Shown: in pieces, positions 47,905 to 58,255 of the stretch
How positions within the stretch are numbered: the stretch's first letter is position 1
How the letters are laid out: each line of letters opens with the position of its first letter
Assembly: GCA_964017145.1 (NCBI GenBank)
Contig: OZ024844.1
Span: forward strand, 372,001-436,000
From: Agrocybe praecox
Lineage: Eukaryota; Basidiomycota; Agaricomycetes; Agaricales; Agrocybaceae
Length of the DNA stretch: 64,000 bases
Direction of reading: 5' to 3'
The notes under the pieces: generated by a model
What the model was told of the DNA's origin: nothing
What the model saw: only the letters and a program-made list of their open reading frames with translations
Databases searched by the model: none
Made by a program: the position numbers and the translations under genes

Positions 47905-48478
47905 GAGTATCACTAGGTTAAGGCACGTAGGGTCAAGAGTGATAAAGCTACGATAAGTTTTATCATCCAGATTTTGATCTATTTTCTTTTCATTTCTGTT
48001 ATAGTCTCATCACTCTACTCACATTCATATCTTTCTTTTTAGCTACTCACATATCATCTTACTCACATGTATATGTTAATAATATACAGGCAGTTGCCTA
48101 ACTGGCTCATAAATGCATACTGGCAGTTGCCTACCTTCCCAAAAGGGAAAGCCCTCTTATTATAGGCTTTTTTGTGCCGGGGATGCCTTATACAGGCGGG
48201 ATATGCCTTTGGGTAGCGGGCATGGGTGTTTCTGAGCCCTAGGGGTGGTCCAGGGGGGCGGGACAAGTGATAAGGACATTGTAGGAGGGCAGGGCGCTGG
48301 TAAACATGACCAAACACGCCGCCCAACGGACAAAATGGCCTACTTGGATGGCACAATGTCTATTTTGATGGGTTCTGGTTGGATTGAGCGCGGGAAACTT
48401 GGGGAATGGGTTTAAATATATTTTAGATAATTTTTGGCCCCCTTTGCGCGCCTATTAGGTACTAGTATCTATGAATGT
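47905..48478. other. Spacer between solo LTR and inverted-repeat element
   Basis: Contains the last minisatellite copy near 47945 and a GC-rich stretch at 48160-48310 with short repeated GGCGGG/GCCTAC words. No gene is supportable. Confidence 0.4.
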
Positions 48479-49249
48479 CATGCATGAGTTTTGACTAGTT
48501 GTCTAAAGTACATGATGCATCCAGGCTGCTAACTGCCTACCACCTATAAGAGTGACTGTGGGTGACAGTAGGCCAAAGTCATGTGACATTTTTATATGGT
48601 TGCGTAGAGAAAAATTCAGGGATCATGCTAAATATTTTTGATTACATAACCATCAACAGTTCAGCCACAAAATGCAAAATATCCATAGAAAGCCGGATAC
48701 AAATCAAAATAAAAGATTGAAATATTTATAGCAAGCCAAAAATAAATTCTAAAATCATCAAAAAATGTGTGCTATACCTTTTTAGGCTTGAACTAACTAA
48801 ATATATAAAGTGTTCTAAAAATAGATCCTGTCTAAAATAAATCTGTTCTAAAAATAGATTTGATCTTATTTGGCCATGTCTTGGTCCCATCTATCATGCA
48901 TGAAAGGCCTTTATCGCAAAATCTCAAAGTCCAAAGTCCTCTTGCCTTATTGGGTTGTTTAGATGTGATGTCACTCAAAGGCCTTGTTTGTTTTGTATCA
49001 TGCCTGCCCCTGCCTGCTGACATCATTATTTATTATTTATTTGTATTTGAGGCCATAAAAACATATTAGTGGAGCCCAAACATGTAAATAGAGGCAAGCA
49101 AAAAGTCATGTGCATGGATTTTGATCCCATCAATCACAGTCACATAACTATGGTCACATATGCTGGCTGTAAGCCATTTTAGGCTGCAAGGCAGTTACCA
49201 GCCTGGATGCATCAAGTACTTTAGGCAACTAGTCACTTTTCATGCATGA
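48479..49249. mobile_element. Miniature inverted-repeat element, copy B
   Basis: Termini 48481-48537 and 49190-49247 are inverted repeats (TGCATGAGTTTTGACTAGTT on the left) with a few mismatches. The interior is about 85-90% similar by eye to copies A and C (ATCTCAAAGTCCAAAGTCCT and CCTGCCCCTGCCTGCTGACA are shared). No coding capacity. Confidence 0.7.
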
Positions 49250-49354
49250 TTTTCACAGACAAGGCTGTATTAGGAGGAGGGGAGGGATGGATTGGCGAGG
49301 ATGTAGTTGGATAACCTTCAAATATTAATAGACTTAATTATAGCAGCGGGCGCT

Positions 49355-49526
49355 CGGCTATTTTTGGTTTTCCCAGGGCTACGCTTATTTTGGAACATTA
49401 ATTCCGAGCATCTCCAGGCACATTCAGATTAGATTAGATACGGCTATTTTTGTTTTCCCAGCGCTACGCTTATTTTGGAACGTTGATCCTGAGCGTCTCT
49501 AGCCACGTTCAGATAAGATTAGATAT
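49355..49526 (+). repeat. Tandem duplication, unit 86 bp
   Basis: Two copies starting at 49355 and 49441, each with CGGCTATTTTTG and CGCTACGCTTATTTTGGAAC and ending near AGATTAGATA. Copies differ at about ten positions. Confidence 0.7.
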
Positions 49527-50106
49527 CTGGCCATCTAAAAATATAACCTGGCGCTCACCTATATTTCGTTTAGCGAGTGCCAAGCGTCAACGGCATGATC
49601 AAATTAGACATCCCATGTATTAATTTAGTCTGGGTCTAGACCGCTAGCAATTCCCATTAAATTCAAATTTAAACATAGGTTGAAACTGCGATAGATAAGA
49701 TTAGATTACAAAGACTTGGGTGATTGTTGGTGTCGCCCACTCGCCTCGGTGTCGTATTTACTTCTTTACTTACTATTTCTTGCAATACTGAGTATTTCCA
49801 AGTTAGTACTATTTATTCAGTAGTATATCTTTGGTCACTCAGTCTGCACATAATATTATGATCATCAAATAAAATGTGTATTGAGTATTAAACAAAGGGA
49901 TGCCCAAAATATGGAAATATGAGGTGATGATTATATGTATTTACTGACTAGGATCAAACGAAATTCAATGCGACCTTACATTTATTGAGCATTTCCACCC
50001 ACCCCTTCTTATCAGTCCGTTTTCCCCTTCTCTGCAGTTCGTGGGCCCAGAAAAAGAGGGCGGCAGTGACGCTGAACAGTCGATTGACACCAGATACGTC
50101 CAACAC
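49527..50106. other. Short gene-free stretch
   Basis: About 580 bases, AT-rich, with no gene or element end that I can see. It contains the 3' flank of the minus-strand gene that follows. Confidence 0.4.
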
Positions 50107-52320
50107 TCAGCTGTTGTCGTCGTTGTCGATGTTTTTGTGCAAAGACTCCCACCATGTTTTGAAGTCTCGCTTGTAGCGTGGCAAGTCCTTGATTATCGGA
50201 CGATAGGTAGGGGATCTGGCCCGCTTAATCCAATCGGTGATAACGGTGGGGCGACTGGTGGATCCTAATTTTCCAGGGTTCTCCCTCCCTATGTTAGCTA
50301 TCTCGTATTCCAACCAAGTCCTAAAATAATCGTCCCATCCATCACCGAGTGATTTATCATCAAACATTCGTTGTGCTTTTTGAAGCCAGGTAGGAAGTTC
50401 TGTGTTGGTTATGGGATCACCAAGGGTGGGTGCTGAAATGGGAGATTGAGTGGGTAGGCCAGATGGAGTCGAAGGTGGATGTCGACCGCACGTCTCGTAA
50501 GGAGTTGACAGCGCCGAGCGGAGACATCCATTTTTCTTGGAAACAGACGTTTCGGAGTTAGTGTTGTCATCGAACTTCCTCTTCAAGGAAGAACTATTGG
50601 CCACCAGGGTATTTTTGGATACAGGGGTGTCTTGTAATGGAGTACTAGTGCGAGATACAGAGTCAACTGCAGGGTCTGTAGATGCTGGATGACTGGGTAC
50701 TGGTGGCGAGGGACCTGCCGATGGTGAACGAGATAGAGATGGTGAACAAATAGTCGATGGTGCACGAGATAGACTCAGAGGAATTGAGGGTGCGCGGGAT
50801 TGAGGGGTAGAGGATGCGTGAGATAATGATACCGAGGGTGAGTGCGATACAGTTGATGAGGGTGCCTGACATGCTGTTGATGGTCGAGTACTTTGGGGCT
50901 CAGGACTATGGGGTGGGCTAATAATATTGTTGACTCTGCTGGCGTCAATGACTGGGCTCACATGAGACTCATTCGTGAGATTTGTCACATTTTCAGAAGG
51001 AAGGGATGTGCTGGTTGCATCAGTGTTTGAGGTGGATGTTCCTGGTAGTTTGACAAAGTCCAAGGTAGCGCCTTCATCCTTGAGGTCCATGGATGCCATG
51101 CACTCGAACGCTGCGTCCCCAGAGAGTGCCTGAGCTCGACATTCCTCTGGCGCTGTGAGATTTTAAAATAAGTAACATAGGCTTAGAACATAATTAAGAA
51201 CTCACTGTAGCACATTTGAAGAAAACTCCCGAAAATGGGTACCAAGTACTTCTTGTATTGATTATGTGCAGCCCAGCCAAATGTCATCTTCACATCACCA
51301 GACGTAGTACCTGAGTGAACACTGAGTAAATATGTGAGCGTCAATCGAAAAGAAATGCCACAAAAATGTATGATACCTGATAATATTGAGTTGCCCGTCG
51401 TGAGCAGGCTCAGGACCGCCAACAAGTAGTGTGGCTTTCCATCCAGTTGCTTTGCAAATCAAGTCGAAAATGGGCTGTGCAAACTGCACGAGACCCTGGA
51501 TGCATCTTCAAGGACTTAGAAAGGAACCAAAAGAAAGAAAGAAAAGGTACGTACTTTTGACGATCAGCGGGGGCAGTCGATAGAGCGCCCTCATTCCTCT
51601 CCTTCCACTCCTTGATTTGTTTCTCGTGCTCTGCCTTTGCTGCCTCCTTCCAGAGATTCTTCTCGGCTTCTGGCAGATTTCCAAACATCTCCCGAGTGAT
51701 GCGATCCCTGAAGGCGACAGCCGATTTCGGTGTAACGGTCTCGAATCCCATGCGACGTCTGACTTCGTCATCGACCAGAGTTCGATTCACTTTGCGCCAT
51801 ACGTTAGCAGCGGTCTTGAGGCGTGGTCGTACATTGTCTAGTCCAGTGATTTTCTGCCGAAGACTGTGGTATGGATTCCCAGGGTCAGTTTCTTTGATGC
51901 CCTGGTTGACATCCTTGATGTGCTGATAAGTGAACCATCGCTTGATTTGCTATATATAGATGTAAGTGCTATATCGGAATAAATGCTCAATTTGGATGAA
52001 CTCACAGCTTTTTGAAAAGTCACCATCTTCTGCCTTTCCTCGTGTCGTTCCTTCTCTTTAACGTACTCTTCCTCACTGAGTCCCATGGAGCTCAATTCTT
52101 CCTGTTCGGGATCGGCAGCATCATCGTCAACGCTAGCTAAATGCTCGGGGGTCGGTTCAACCTCGTGATGCAAATCCACGGGGTACCGTTTAAAGAAGTG
52201 TCTTTGAATGTCGGCCAACGTGTCAGCGGTAGTTCCATTTTTGATGGAAGCAGCATAGAGCGGCTTCTCATTGATGAGAAACTGCTTGTGCAAGCCAGTG
52301 AAAGCACCTTGATGCACCAT
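50107..52320 (-). CDS. Head-to-head module, Agaricomycete expanded family, copy 1 (666 aa)
   Basis: Five exons on the minus strand: 52006-52320, 51555-51949, 51377-51505, 51206-51321 and 50107-51152. The start gives MVHQGAFTGLHKQF. The N-terminal part has IKRWFTYQHIKD and an HMG-like helical phrase (EAEKNLWKEAAKAEHEKQ). The centre has the block CIQGLVQFAQPIFDLICKAT with TGWKATLLVGGPEPAHDGQL, then SGTTSGDVKMTFG, all diagnostic of a large, uncharacterised mushroom-specific family. A long Ser/Pro-rich linker leads to the conserved end (WLQKAQRMFDDKSLG; WWESLHKN). No catalytic motif is apparent. It is divergent from the RNase H1-like gene at 52732. The same pair recurs at 60.8-64 kb with exons of identical length. 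Confidence 0.8.
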
Positions 52321-52731
52321 AATTCAGTCGATATGGAACACACACACTGGTAGGTATTTTCTCTGATGTGAAATTGCTGGAACTCACATTTAACAGGTCT
52401 GTTATATGGACGTAGGACTACCTCCAATGATATATGCATGGTCAAACCAGGTGAGATCTCTGTTGGATCTCTGATCCATTTTTCTTTTTCCAAATTCAAG
52501 TCAAATTCAACGGCGATATTTTACTAGAATTAAATTGCTAGCACGAGCGTAAACAAGCGACTTCGATGTCATAAAAGCTATGTGATTGGTGGCCGAGTTT
52601 ACTTACAACATACTCATGGCTTGGAACATTTTTTCCAATACATAGTCGGTGAGAAATTTCGAACGGCGTTATGTTTAAAGAAGGGCACTCGACCTGTTTC
52701 ACGTTGGGACTCCCTTCCTTAGAACTTACTC
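52321..52731. promoter_or_regulatory. Bidirectional promoter region of module copy 1
   Basis: These 411 bases lie between two divergent starts. Short open frames extend upstream of the minus-strand start, so a 5' untranslated exon is possible. No specific binding site can be named. Confidence 0.4.
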
Positions 52732-53858
52732 ATGCGCAGAACGATTAACCCTGCCAGCAGGCCCGTACCTTGTAAGTAAATCTGCCATCTACTCTTAGAG
52801 ATATGCCCCGGTGCTAATATCTTGGTCAACAGTTTCAACCGGAACGAACAATGTCTCTTCTCATGAGACTTGGAGGGGTACTTTGTCTCATGCAAACCCC
52901 AACGTATCTAGTACTGCTGCGATCCCCCTGGAGCATCTCGTTTACATGGCCGCCACTCCATCTAACCGGTACCATATTGTTACCAAGGGAGTGGAAGTAG
53001 GTATATTTACTGATTGGTAAGTTTTTCATGTAAGGTATTGGCGATCCAAATCTGACTTTAACACAAAAGGGCCCTAGCACAGGCGTCATTGGAAGGTGTT
53101 AGTGGAGCAAGCTACCTCTCCAAGACAACGTGGGCCCAGGCGGTTGAGTACTATGCCACCTGCTTCAAAGCTAATGTGGTCAACCCAGGGGAACCCCAAT
53201 TGTCTAGGAGAGCTCGAGCTGGTAGGATCCGTCGTCCACCGACTCCACCTTTTCCATTTGCCTCTCCATCTGTTTTCTATCAACCCCCCGATCACCGTCA
53301 TATACTACTTCGTCCACGCCTTCTAGAAGCACTCACAATTTCAGCAACATACCCAGTGCCTTCGAAACGCGCTCGCCTCTTTCATTTTTAGGAACGCCAG
53401 ACGACTCGGACCTTCCACCACCTTATTCTTTCGAAGACCACGAGCTATCCCACCAAGACAATACTATCAGGAGCAACGATCGTGTACCAGATGTGCAGCT
53501 ACCCATAGGCAGCAGCTCCGTCCTTGAGGAGCTTGATCTGCCATCTACACCTCCACCGACGCCTCCCGTTACCCCCAAACATCGTCGGGTGCACAAGCTC
53601 AAAGTTATTGTCATTATGGACTCCGAAACGGATGGAAGTCCCGAACAAGCGACCTCCACTGTCACTGCCTCCTGCTCTACCGTAACATCTATTTCTTCTT
53701 CGGATTCCAACTCTAGCACCGACTATGACTCTCATTTTCCTGAGAACTACGACATAGACAACATAGCCAATGAACAATTGACTTTCATGCTCCAGAATCC
53801 AGATGATCTCGACCACCCTGGTACCCCTGTCCATATTCGTCATGCACACCCCTGGTAA
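52732..53858 (+). CDS. Head-to-head module, RNase H1 N-terminal-like protein, copy 1 (280 aa)
   Basis: Exons 52732-52771, 52833-53016, 53070-53221 and 53392-53858 join in frame. The start gives MRRTINPASRPVP. The recognisable part is YHIVTKGVEVGIFTDW plus SGASYLSKTTWAQAVEYYAT, which matches the RNase H1 N-terminal (viroplasmin-like) fold: a small alpha/beta domain that in RNase H1 binds RNA-DNA hybrids or dsRNA. There is no RNase H catalytic domain. The rest is Pro/Ser/Asp-rich and likely disordered (LPSTPPPTPPVTPKHRR). It could be an adaptor that recognises nucleic acid, but that is inferred from the fold only. It is divergent from the expanded-family gene. Confidence 0.75.
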
Positions 53859-54062
53859 TTGTGATTGGAGACTCGGGGGTCGATTCAACTTGCTTCTTCG
53901 TACATGTTTTCTTCTCTCCCCCTTGGACATATCTTAATATAGTTTTGGTGTATGTACATTCTCGGTAAATTGACATGTACGTACATATCATACTATATCC
54001 ATATTAAATGAGACCAGTTGGCACAAACTAGTGTATAATATTGAGAGACCCTGGCTATTCAA

Positions 54063-54556
54063 TCAATCGGACATGAGAGCTCGTGCCCATAATTCTTGGA
54101 ACTCTGCCTCATCTTGGAGAATTTGTGCTTGTTGTTTTTTATGTGCACTAACAGGGGTTCATGATATGGTGTTAGAAATTGAATTGAAACCGCGGAATTT
54201 TGAACATACCGGTACATAGAATTTCTGACATTTAATAGCTCTCGCTTGTTCTGTCTGTACCTAGCCTGTACACCCGATGCATTTCTTTGAGTCTGTTCTT
54301 CTCTTCCTCGGAGATTTCGCCGTGCTTTCTGCACATTAGTGAGAAAATAGTAATAGTAACCAAACAAAGGCATTGATTACGGACCTACGAGCCCTATCTC
54401 TGTTCTTCTGCCGCTCTTCGAAAATATTGCTATAGTGAAAGGTAAGCAGACAACGTCAATAAGTCAACTCCTCAGAACTTACTACTTGTAGTATTTCTTG
54501 CGGTATTCCTTTCCACGCTCCGCTTTTGAGACTTTAGGTGGTGCTTCTTGACCCAT
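54063..54556 (-). CDS. Small basic coiled-coil protein (about 110 aa)
   Basis: Four short exons on the minus strand, starting MGQEAPPKVSKAERGKEYRK at 54556. The second exon encodes NIFEERQKNRDRA, the third RRNLRGREEQTQRNASGV with ARYRQNKRELLNVRNSMYR, and the last AHKKQQAQILQDEAEF ending MSD. It resembles small Arg/Lys-rich helical proteins found in many copies in mushroom genomes, often near transposons. No catalytic motif. Splice sites are canonical and keep one frame, so the model is reasonable; the function is unknown. It sits between module copy 1 and the KDZ relic. Confidence 0.55.
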
Positions 54557-55419
54557 GTGTTGATTGTTTGGAGAAAACCAGAGAAACTAAAGGCAACTGG
54601 CGTCGCTTATTTATAAGCGCGGTCCGAATTTCTGAGAGTTTTGCCAAGTCCATTATAACGCAACCGAGTACGCACACAGCTCCGTTTGGTATGTCAAATC
54701 TATTTTTACACCTATCCTGCAACTCTCCCTCTTTCAAAGAAAGACACTCTGCGAGTGCAAAGCTCTCTGCTCATCTGTTTTCATCTAAATGGTGTAGATG
54801 TACTATAGTTAATAGCATGTTATCGTAAAAATTTTATATATTCAAGTCAATCTGTACCTTGAGAGTAAATCTGAACTAGCAATGCGTGAATGGAAGCCAA
54901 CGTTGGCTTGAGTGAGTTGCGGTTCAGTACATGAATATGAAAAACATGCATTGGAAAGTAACTCGTGTATATTCTCGCTTTAAATTATGTACCTTGTGAT
55001 CTGTTGTAAATTAGCTCTATATTGAGAGCGCAATACCCTTGCTTCAGGCAAGCAACAGCTTGTTATTTGAGTTTCGAACAGTTAAAACCCTACAAAATCA
55101 CCTCGCATGCTATTTTGGACTGGCCTCATTGTAAATTACTTCCCTACGCTCTATTCTTTATCCACCCCTCGTTATTATCATTCTCTCAAGCACTTAGTCA
55201 CATTAAATATGTATGGATCACACACTAATAAATTACATGTACACCTATATCACTGAATTTCCACATAAAAGGACGATTTATCTTGAATGAACCTTCTACA
55301 GGACCCATTCTACCTGTTATCTAACTCTCCCAACATTTCAAATTCTCTCAACTTAAATCTATATCTATATCTACCCTACGGCGCTCACAGAAAAGAAACC
55401 GTGATGAAGGTATGACCTA
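54557..55419. other. Gene-free stretch upstream of the KDZ relic
   Basis: About 860 bases, AT-rich with CTATATCTATAT words near 55355-55370. Open frames near 54538-54828 and 55022-55228 are unrecognised. It may hold the 5' end of the KDZ element, but I see no terminal repeat. Confidence 0.4.
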
Positions 55420-58255
55420 TCACAATAATTGTTCCTCTGCCTGGCGACCGACAACATATACATGTTCGTGAGGGACAGCGTCTTCGAGTTGGCCAAGCTC
55501 GCACTCACTTAACGGCACCATCAGAGCGGACGGCGTATGATCCATCTTGGATGGACACTAACACCTGGGAACCACTTGATGATCCTGAATTATCGCTGGA
55601 TCCAAGCGATAATCAATATAACGATGTAGTGGAAGGTTCTATTTTTGATCCTGGTGTGGTCCAGATCGAAGAGCTGCCATCAAGAAAGAAATATAAGCGG
55701 AGTTGCATTTCGGTGAGATAGGAATCTATGAATAGATTAATACAGGTTCAACGATAAGATAAGATAACTGATAACTTCACAGAAAAGACCTCACGTCGTT
55801 TGGAAGGAGAATCACCGTCAGCTGTACCTGGATGAAATCATACAATGGGCTGGTCGAGGCGACTTTAGAACAGCAACTACCTGCCCAGATTGTATTTCTC
55901 GTAAAGTTGAAGAACCAGGCACACCTCAATTTTGTTGTCAAGACTGCTTGGTTCCCGATTTGGTATGCGCTCCATGTTGCTTGAAACGTCATCGTACACA
56001 TCCCTTACATTTGATATCGGTGAGAACATTGCACAGTCATGATATTTGGTAACTCATTGATCTCCCTTAGAGTTGGACTGGGACTAAATTTGTTCCCATT
56101 TCACTCAAAGATATGGGTCTTGCAATTCAACTGAACCACGGCAGTCTATATTGCACCAATCCAATCCCGTGCCATCAAGCACTGCTGGTTCTCCACACAA
56201 ACGGCATCCATGCCGTCGCGTTTCAGTACTGCGGTTGCGACTGTGCTATTCCACCACACATCCAGTTACTCTGTCGTGGATTATATCCGGCATCACAGCT
56301 CTCGGTTAAGACATGCGCCACATTCTCATTACTAGATCTTCTTCACAAGATGGCGCTCACAACGAAAGCATCAACTTATGACTTTTATTGCGCAATCGAG
56401 CACCTGTTACTGGTAGATGTATGCATGACCCAACCTAAGTTGCCCCACATAAAGTATGCATCCACAGGGGCAACTGCCCAACTGCCCAAAGTGATGCATC
56501 AGGGTGACCAACAGTGACTAGAGGGGTGTAATCATGTGAAAGTCATGTGATTTGATGCATAGCCACAGTATAGTCATGTGATTTAGTGCACAGCCACCAA
56601 AGTTATTTTTATTGAAATGTTTTAAAATAGATTTTCATAAACTATGTAAATATGTAATGAGTTCTAAAAATAGATCTGTTCTAAAAATAACTTTATTATA
56701 TTTGGCAAATTCGTGAATTGTTCTAAAGATAGACACAAACTAAAAATAGATCGGTTCTAAAAATAGATTTGATCTTATTTGGTCATGTGTTAGTCCCGTC
56801 TATCATGCATCAAGAGGACTCTATCGCAAAATCTCAAAGTCCAAAGTCCTCTTGCCTTATTGGGTTGTTTGAATGTAATATCACTTAAAGGCTTTGATTG
56901 TTTTGTAGCAGGCCTGCCCCTGCCTGCTAACATTATTATTTACTATTTGTTTGTATTTGAGGCCATATAAACATGTGAACAGAGCCCAAACATGTAAATA
57001 GAGGCAAGCAAAAAGTCATGTGCAAGGATTTTGATGCCATCAATAACAGACACATGACTATAGTCACAAATGGTCACAATAGGCCAGCCAGAAGGCTTGA
57101 TGCATCACTTTGGGCAGTTGGGCAGTTACCCCTGTGGATGCATACTTTATGTGGGGCAACTATGCATCACTCATACATAAATTTGACAGCACTGGCTGAA
57201 TCGAGAAGCTCACTGTCAATACCAGATTATCGGTCCCTAAGCAATGCTACCGCCCATTAATGCGCATCATCCTCCAATGGAGACATATTAAGATGTTGAA
57301 ATAGGGTGGTCGTGCTCACGATATTTCGGGGGTATCTGGAACTCGTGCCGGTGAACTTGCCATCCAATGTCCTTCCTGTCTGCGAGATAATGTAAACTTA
57401 CCTGAAGGATGGAGAGATTCGCCTCCTGAAACGATGTGAGTTCGATTGTGTGCTCATACATCCATTTTATTAATTTATTCTCCTAATTATCAGGTTTCTT
57501 TACATGCTCTTCGTATGTATGGACGTGAACTTCAGACTCAAAAATCAATTGGTGTCAAATTATTCTCAGGACTCTGGTCTGGGCATCCGATGGGCATTCT
57601 TCACACCTCGCCAACCGTTCGAATCTTATATTGTGAGCAGAGCAAACGACGAGGACATGAGTAATTATGATACAACATTTCACTGCTATTTTGTCTAGAG
57701 TCTGACCCTTCATTAGATCAGCACCTGCATAGGGCTACAAGCTTTGGAAAAAGCCTCAACTCGATTTTCCAGAGGACTCAGGCACACAAGTGTGGGCAGA
57801 GTTTTCTGTGGCAGATCCGAGATGATTTTTCCATCAGGAATTGGAAATCTCCAGAAAGGAGAAAGGTTTGTCCATTACCAATCCACTGCCGGCGTCTTGC
57901 GTACTTACAGCCGTTTTGACAGATATGCGAATATGGATTTTATTTTTGGGTCGGCCATCAATAACTTCAATTTACCTACAGTCTTGATAAGCTACGATAT
58001 AGCTTGCCAATGGTTCGTCAATTTGCACAAAAGGAATGAAGACCACTGGCCGGAAGAAATTAAACTGAATGAAGCAACAAAGCTTATTCCAGCCATACCC
58101 AAACTGCATGAACCGATGCATGGGAAAGCGAAACATGAAGTATTCTCCCTGAATTTTATTCCGGGTGTCGGTGAATCTGACTTAGAAGTTCCAGAACATG
58201 TATGTGCCTCACACAACTCTGTAGGCAACTCAACCAAGACACAAGGGCCTGGATC
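55420..58255 (+). pseudogene. KDZ transposase relic with CxC2-like cysteine cluster
   Basis: Shows the typical KDZ layout: a leader region, then the Cys cluster from about 55780 (CPDC, then FCCQDCLVPDLVCAPCCLKR), then GTKFVPISLKDMGL and the start of the transposase core. From 57240 onward the core resumes with LQWRHIKMLK, GRAHDISGVSGTRAGELAI, FLYMLFVCMDVNFRLKNQL and ISYDIACQW, ending at GNSTKTQGPGS. Damage: a miniature element is inserted at about 56400-57205, a TAG stands near 57305 in RGGRAHD context, the first codons hit a stop, and the 3' part is replaced by a Ty3 element at about 58256. Related KDZ transposases catalyse DNA transposition with an RNase H-like fold; this copy cannot. Confidence 0.75.
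56400..57205. mobile_element. Miniature inverted-repeat element, copy C, inside the KDZ gene
   Basis: Inner termini 56438-56500 and 57100-57161 are near-perfect inverted repeats (AGTTGCCCCACATAAAGTAT on the left). Weaker pairing extends outwards, and the outer right sequence resembles the outer ends of copy A. The interior matches copy B in the same orientation. It splits the KDZ coding sequence between DFYCAIE and the block around LQWRHIKMLK. Confidence 0.75.
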
